A DNA stretch of 5,627 nucleotides. Source: Treponema sp. Lineage in GTDB: Bacteria; Spirochaetota; Spirochaetia; Treponematales; Breznakiellaceae. Positions 5,206 through 5,627 of this stretch are shown piece by piece. Made by a program: the position numbers and the translations under genes. Under the pieces are notes generated by a model that saw only the letters and a list, made by a program, of their open reading frames with translations, did no database searches and was not told the DNA's origin. Numbering within the stretch: position 1 is the stretch's first letter; every line of letters begins with the position of its first letter. Location of the stretch: the NCBI GenBank assembly GCA_009785045.1, contig WQXC01000102.1:1-5627 (forward strand), written 5' to 3'.

Positions 5206-5627
5206 TTTGTATCTCCAAATATATAAGAAATTAAATTGTCCATTATAAGTTCAAAAGTCTCCGATAAATCATCTTCGATCATAAGTTCGCTTCCCATAAC
5301 CAAATAAAGCGCGTGTAGGTAATTGTGAACAACGCCAGGTTTAATTTTTTGCGTATCAATCCCAGCTTTAATCATCAGCTTTTCAAACAATTCCTTTTCC
5401 ATTTCTTTAGCGGAAAGCGCCTCTTTTTCCGGCATCGATTCAAACAGCTCATTTATCTCATTATAATTTTTTGTAAAAAAAACCATTTGCGGCATGTGAA
5501 AAAGGTTCATCAAAAAACGGCGAGTATTCGCGCGCAGGTCATCCCCAGCCTGAAGCATCTGCTCCGCCTGCGTAAAAATCTGCTTGTGAATATCGTTGAT
5601 AAGCTCGTATAAAAAAACTTCCTTGGA
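5202..5627 (-). CDS. TetR-family transcriptional regulator, C-terminal part (cut by window edge)
   Basis: The frame is open to the right edge, leaving 141 residues without a start. The first visible residues, SKEVFLYELINDIHKQI, match the end of the TetR DNA-binding domain ('..SKE.LF..L...I'). The HTH itself therefore lies just outside, and the Met at 5556-5558 is internal rather than the start. The rest is all-helical ligand-binding and dimerisation sequence (FLMNLFHMPQMVFF ... YLHALYLVMGSEL ... FELIMDNLISYIFG), which fits the family. It is the first visible gene of the operon and overlaps the EFR1 gene by 4 nt, so it probably regulates the exporter and EFR1 protein, perhaps by sensing an exported compound. 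Ligand and operator are not visible. Family assignment rests on the boundary motif and helical pattern. Confidence 0.75.
   Translation of the reverse strand, partial: SKEVFLYELINDIHKQIFTQAEQMLQAGDDLRANTRRFLMNLFHMPQMVFFTKNYNEINELFESMPEKEALSAKEMEKELFEKLMIKAGIDTQKIKPGVVHNYLHALYLVMGSELMIEDDLSETFELIMDNLISYIFGDTK

Overview
The window looks like a piece of a low-to-moderate GC bacterial chromosome, possibly a spirochaete of the Treponema type. That guess is tentative. It rests on a 61-bp inverted-repeat element whose translation (LRQAQGP ... VAEPVEA) I recall seeing repeatedly in such genomes, and on a TetR / flavodoxin-ferredoxin / ABC exporter operon. No rRNA, tRNA or marker gene is present to settle the taxonomy. 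Almost all coding is on the minus strand.

Left part (1-1371), accessory in character. The plus strand starts with the last 47 codons of an unidentified gene. Facing it on the minus strand are a small XRE-family (Cro/CI type) regulator and, further right, an orphan nuclease that resembles the C-terminal tRNase domain of CdiA-type toxins, with a D...ExK active-site motif. Between the regulator and the nuclease is a compact transcription unit without a reading frame. It has a near-consensus extended -10 promoter pointing right and a strong intrinsic terminator about 80 nt after the expected start. Its -35 box is one half of a TTGAC-AA-GTCAA palindrome, and the other half resembles the -35 of the regulator's own promoter. 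The RNA ends inside the nuclease gene, antisense to its last codons. Regulator, small RNA and nuclease may form a controlled toxin-like cassette. This is the most unusual part of the window, and the functional link is inference.

Right part (1372-5627), a tightly packed minus-strand operon running right to left. It encodes a TetR-family regulator (cut by the window edge), an EFR1-type flavodoxin/ferredoxin protein, a MacB/LolD-type ABC ATPase, and a duplicated FtsX-type permease with eight predicted membrane segments. The junctions are a 4-nt overlap, a 1-nt gap and a 7-nt overlap, with Shine-Dalgarno sequences inside the preceding genes, so the four products are probably made together. The ATPase and permease form one exporter or membrane-lipoprotein/peptide efflux system of unknown substrate. 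The TetR protein probably controls the operon from a promoter outside the window. Two oddities stand out: an in-frame palindromic repeat insertion in the second extracytoplasmic domain of the permease, and a Cys-to-Phe change in the second ferredoxin motif of the EFR1 protein.
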